DNA of 64,000 nt from Paenibacillus sp. PK3_47. Lineage in GTDB: Bacteria; Bacillota; Bacilli; Paenibacillales; Paenibacillaceae. Location: positions 4,960,001 to 5,024,000 of the forward strand of contig NZ_CP026029.1 of NCBI RefSeq assembly GCF_023520895.1. Reading direction: 5' to 3'. The position numbers were made by a program, and so were the translations under genes. Below, in pieces: positions 62,223 to 64,000 of this stretch. The notes beneath the pieces were generated by a model. It saw only the letters and a list, made by a program, of their open reading frames with translations. It did no database searches and was not told the DNA's origin. How positions within the stretch are numbered: position 1 is the stretch's first letter; each line of letters starts with the position of its first letter.

Positions 62223-63116
62223 TTGTTCAAAGATTTATTTCAGAAAAAACGGAAGTACGCGACTATTCCTTCAGAACGTCTGGAGCGGAGCGGCGGACCG
62301 GTAGAAGGCGAACGTCCCAAACGGGAGATTCCCGAGGGGCTCATGAGCAAGTGCAACAAATGCGGAACGATCCAGTACAGCAAGGAACTGGAGAAGAATT
62401 TGAAAGTATGCCCTTCCTGCGGCTATCATATGCGGCTGAACGCTATGGAACGGATCGCGATGACGCTTGACCCGGAAGGGTTTATTGAATTTGACAGTGA
62501 GATGGAATCTGTAGACCCTCTGCAGTTCCCCGGCTATGCCTCGAAGCTTGAACAGCAGCGGTCCAAAACCGGACAGGTTGAAGCCGTAGTAACAGGCCAG
62601 GGAAGCATCGGCGGACATCCGGTAATTGTAGCCGTGATGAATTTTGAATTCTTCACCGGCAGCATGGGCTCTGTGGTAGGCGAGAAGATTACCCGGGCGG
62701 TAGAAGAAGCTACGGATAAGAAGCTGCCGATGCTGATTTTCTCGACTTCGGGCGGCGCCCGGATGCAGGAGAGCATTCTCAGTCTGATGCAGATGGCGAA
62801 GACAAGCGCAGCCCTGGCCCGTTTTGGCGAATCCGGGGGACTGTATATTTCAGTCATTACGGATCCTACTACAGGCGGAGTGTCCGCAAGTTTTGCCAGC
62901 CTTGGCGATATTATCATTGCCGAGCCCGGAGCGGTGTTTGGTTTTGCCGGCAGAATTGTCATTGAGCAGACCATCCGCCAGAAGCTGCCGGAGGATTTCC
63001 AGACCGCTGAATTCAACCTTCAGCACGGTCAGCTTGATCTGGTGGTACACCGCAAGGAAATGCGGTCTACGCTGACCAGGCTTTTGGAAATGCATGATGT
63101 GAAAGGGGGATTTTAG
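62223..63116 (+). CDS. accD: Acetyl-CoA carboxylase carboxyltransferase subunit beta
   Basis: This 297-residue subunit starts MFKDLFQKKRKYATIPSE and has the four-Cys zinc ribbon CNKCG (N) 13-16 residues on CPSCG, then the carboxyltransferase domain (GSMGSVVGEKITRAVEEATD; STSGGARMQESILSLMQMAK; ADPTTGGVSASFASLGDI-like DPTTGGVSASFASLGD). With AccA it transfers the carboxyl group from biotin to acetyl-CoA in the first step of fatty acid synthesis. The TTG at 62223 is preferred over the upstream GTG at 62214 because AGAGGTG lies six bases before it and the N terminus then matches the family. The AccA start lies one base after the stop, so both are coupled. Confidence 0.96.
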   Translation: MFKDLFQKKRKYATIPSERLERSGGPVEGERPKREIPEGLMSKCNKCGTIQYSKELEKNLKVCPSCGYHMRLNAMERIAMTLDPEGFIEFDSEMESVDPLQFPGYASKLEQQRSKTGQVEAVVTGQGSIGGHPVIVAVMNFEFFTGSMGSVVGEKITRAVEEATDKKLPMLIFSTSGGARMQESILSLMQMAKTSAALARFGESGGLYISVITDPTTGGVSASFASLGDIIIAEPGAVFGFAGRIVIEQTIRQKLPEDFQTAEFNLQHGQLDLVVHRKEMRSTLTRLLEMHDVKGGF

Positions 63117-63117
63117 G

Positions 63118-64000
63118 TTGGCGGGAGAGTTGCCTTTTGAAATGCCTCTTGTAGAAATGCGCAAAAAAATTGCCGAGCTCAAACAGTTCGGCGAAGAGAA
63201 GGGCATTGATTTCAGCGATGAGATTGCCCGGCTTGAAGAACGCTACCGCGTACTCGCGGATGAAATTTATACAGGGATCTCTGCATCGCAGAAGATGCAC
63301 CTGGCCCGGCATCACGGCAGACCGACCTCACTCGATCTCATCGGGCTGATTTTTACCGATTTTATCGAACTGCACGGCGACCGGCTGTTCGGCGATGACC
63401 TTGCAGTGGTCGGCGGGATTGCCAAGCTGAACGGGGTTCCGGTTACAGTGATCGGCCAGCAGCGCGGCAAGGATACGAAGGAGAACATCCAGCGGTTCTT
63501 CGGCAGCGCGCATCCGGAGGGCTTCCGCAAGGCGATCCGGCTGATGAAGCAGGCCGAGAAATTCCGCCGCCCGATCGTTACCTTTGTCGATACGAAGGGG
63601 GCTTATCCCGGCAATACGGCGGAGGAACGCGGACAATCCGAAGCAATTGCCAGCAGTCTCTACGAAATGTCCCAGCTTGGCGTGCCTGTCATTTGTATCG
63701 TAATCGGCGAAGGCGGAAGCGGCGGAGCGCTGGCCATGGCTGTCGGCAACCGCGTGCTGATGCTGGAGCATGCCATCTATTCGGCCATTTCCCCGAACGG
63801 GGCGGCGTCCATTCTGTGGAAGGATGCTTCCAAGGCGGAGCAGGCCGCTGAAGCGATGAAGATTACGGCGGCCGATCTGCTGGAGATGGAAGTGATCGAG
63901 GAGATCGTTCCGGAGCCGCGCGGCGGTGCACACCGTGATTATGAGGCGACCGCAGCAGCCATCAAAGATGCCGTATGGCGTCATTTGCAGGAGCTGTCCG
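63118..64000 (+). CDS. accA: Acetyl-CoA carboxylase carboxyltransferase subunit alpha (5' part, cut by window end)
   Basis: The open frame from TTG 63118 to the window end encodes 294 residues without a stop, so the gene is truncated; AccA is about 320 residues. Characteristic segments are LVEMRKKIAELKQFGEEKGI, LHGDRLFGDDLAVVGGIAKL, VTFVDTKGAYPGNTAEERGQ and IVIGEGGSGGALAMAVGNRV. AAAGGGGG precedes the TTG and lies within the end of accD. It forms the carboxyltransferase heterotetramer with AccD. Confidence 0.97.
   Translation, partial: MAGELPFEMPLVEMRKKIAELKQFGEEKGIDFSDEIARLEERYRVLADEIYTGISASQKMHLARHHGRPTSLDLIGLIFTDFIELHGDRLFGDDLAVVGGIAKLNGVPVTVIGQQRGKDTKENIQRFFGSAHPEGFRKAIRLMKQAEKFRRPIVTFVDTKGAYPGNTAEERGQSEAIASSLYEMSQLGVPVICIVIGEGGSGGALAMAVGNRVLMLEHAIYSAISPNGAASILWKDASKAEQAAEAMKITAADLLEMEVIEEIVPEPRGGAHRDYEATAAAIKDAVWRHLQELS

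Overview
The window looks like a chromosome segment of a Gram-positive, aerobic, spore-forming Paenibacillus-type bacterium. The evidence is the cotJABC spore-coat operon, the sporulation genes ytrH and ytrI beside dnaE, an expanded run of YheC/YheD spore-coat ATP-grasp genes, an abrB gene with Spo0A-type boxes, an S-layer-homology (SLH) surface protein, a YesM/YesN-type sugar sensor pair, frequent TTG/GTG starts with strong Shine-Dalgarno sites, and many intergenic hairpin repeats. No rRNA, tRNA or CRISPR array was seen.

Layout. 1-1.7 kb: the end of sufB (Fe-S assembly), a small LSm-like protein and an unknown protein. 2.1-5.8 kb: a heterodimeric ABC exporter with one degenerate ATP site. 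5.8-15.1 kb: a VOC protein, a degenerate and an intact HD-GYP protein, a MoaD-MoaE fusion, a YunD-like metallophosphatase, UppP, YfkAB radical SAM and a CBS-domain membrane protein. 15.3-16.5 kb: cotJABC. 16.5-17.5 kb: three adjacent arrays of different palindromic repeats, all with a period near 51 bp. 17.5-23.7 kb: small enzymes (MmcQ/YjbR, FMN reductase, VOC, aldo/keto reductase, SDR, methyltransferase, CapA). 24.1-25.4 kb: an IS3-family insertion sequence with a programmed -1 frameshift and a hairpin over its own ribosome site. 25.4-35.2 kb: a sugar uptake locus made of two permeases, a divergent YesM/YesN pair, a solute-binding lipoprotein and a GH36 alpha-galactosidase. The ATPase is absent and is probably a shared one elsewhere. 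35.3-39.4 kb: abrB, a HAD hydrolase, an LTA-synthase-like enzyme and a MarR regulator. 39.6-43.3 kb: the large SLH protein. 43.6-45.0 kb: three tandem related membrane proteins. 45.1-52.7 kb: five YheC/YheD paralogues plus a GNAT gene in one operon, divergent from a yheA-like gene. 53.3-57.4 kb: LURP-one-like protein, ytoI, ytpI, ytrI, ytrH. 57.5-64 kb: dnaE with an unusual Ala/Pro/Gly insert, pgpA, a small protein, accD and the start of accA.

The less ordinary content is (a) several unrelated families of helically spaced intergenic palindromes, with recurring 50-52 and 62 bp intervals; (b) hairpin repeats that stop flush against the Shine-Dalgarno of two genes; (c) the amplified ATP-grasp/GNAT operon; and (d) the triplicated small membrane proteins. 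All functional calls come from reading the sequence; no database search was run.
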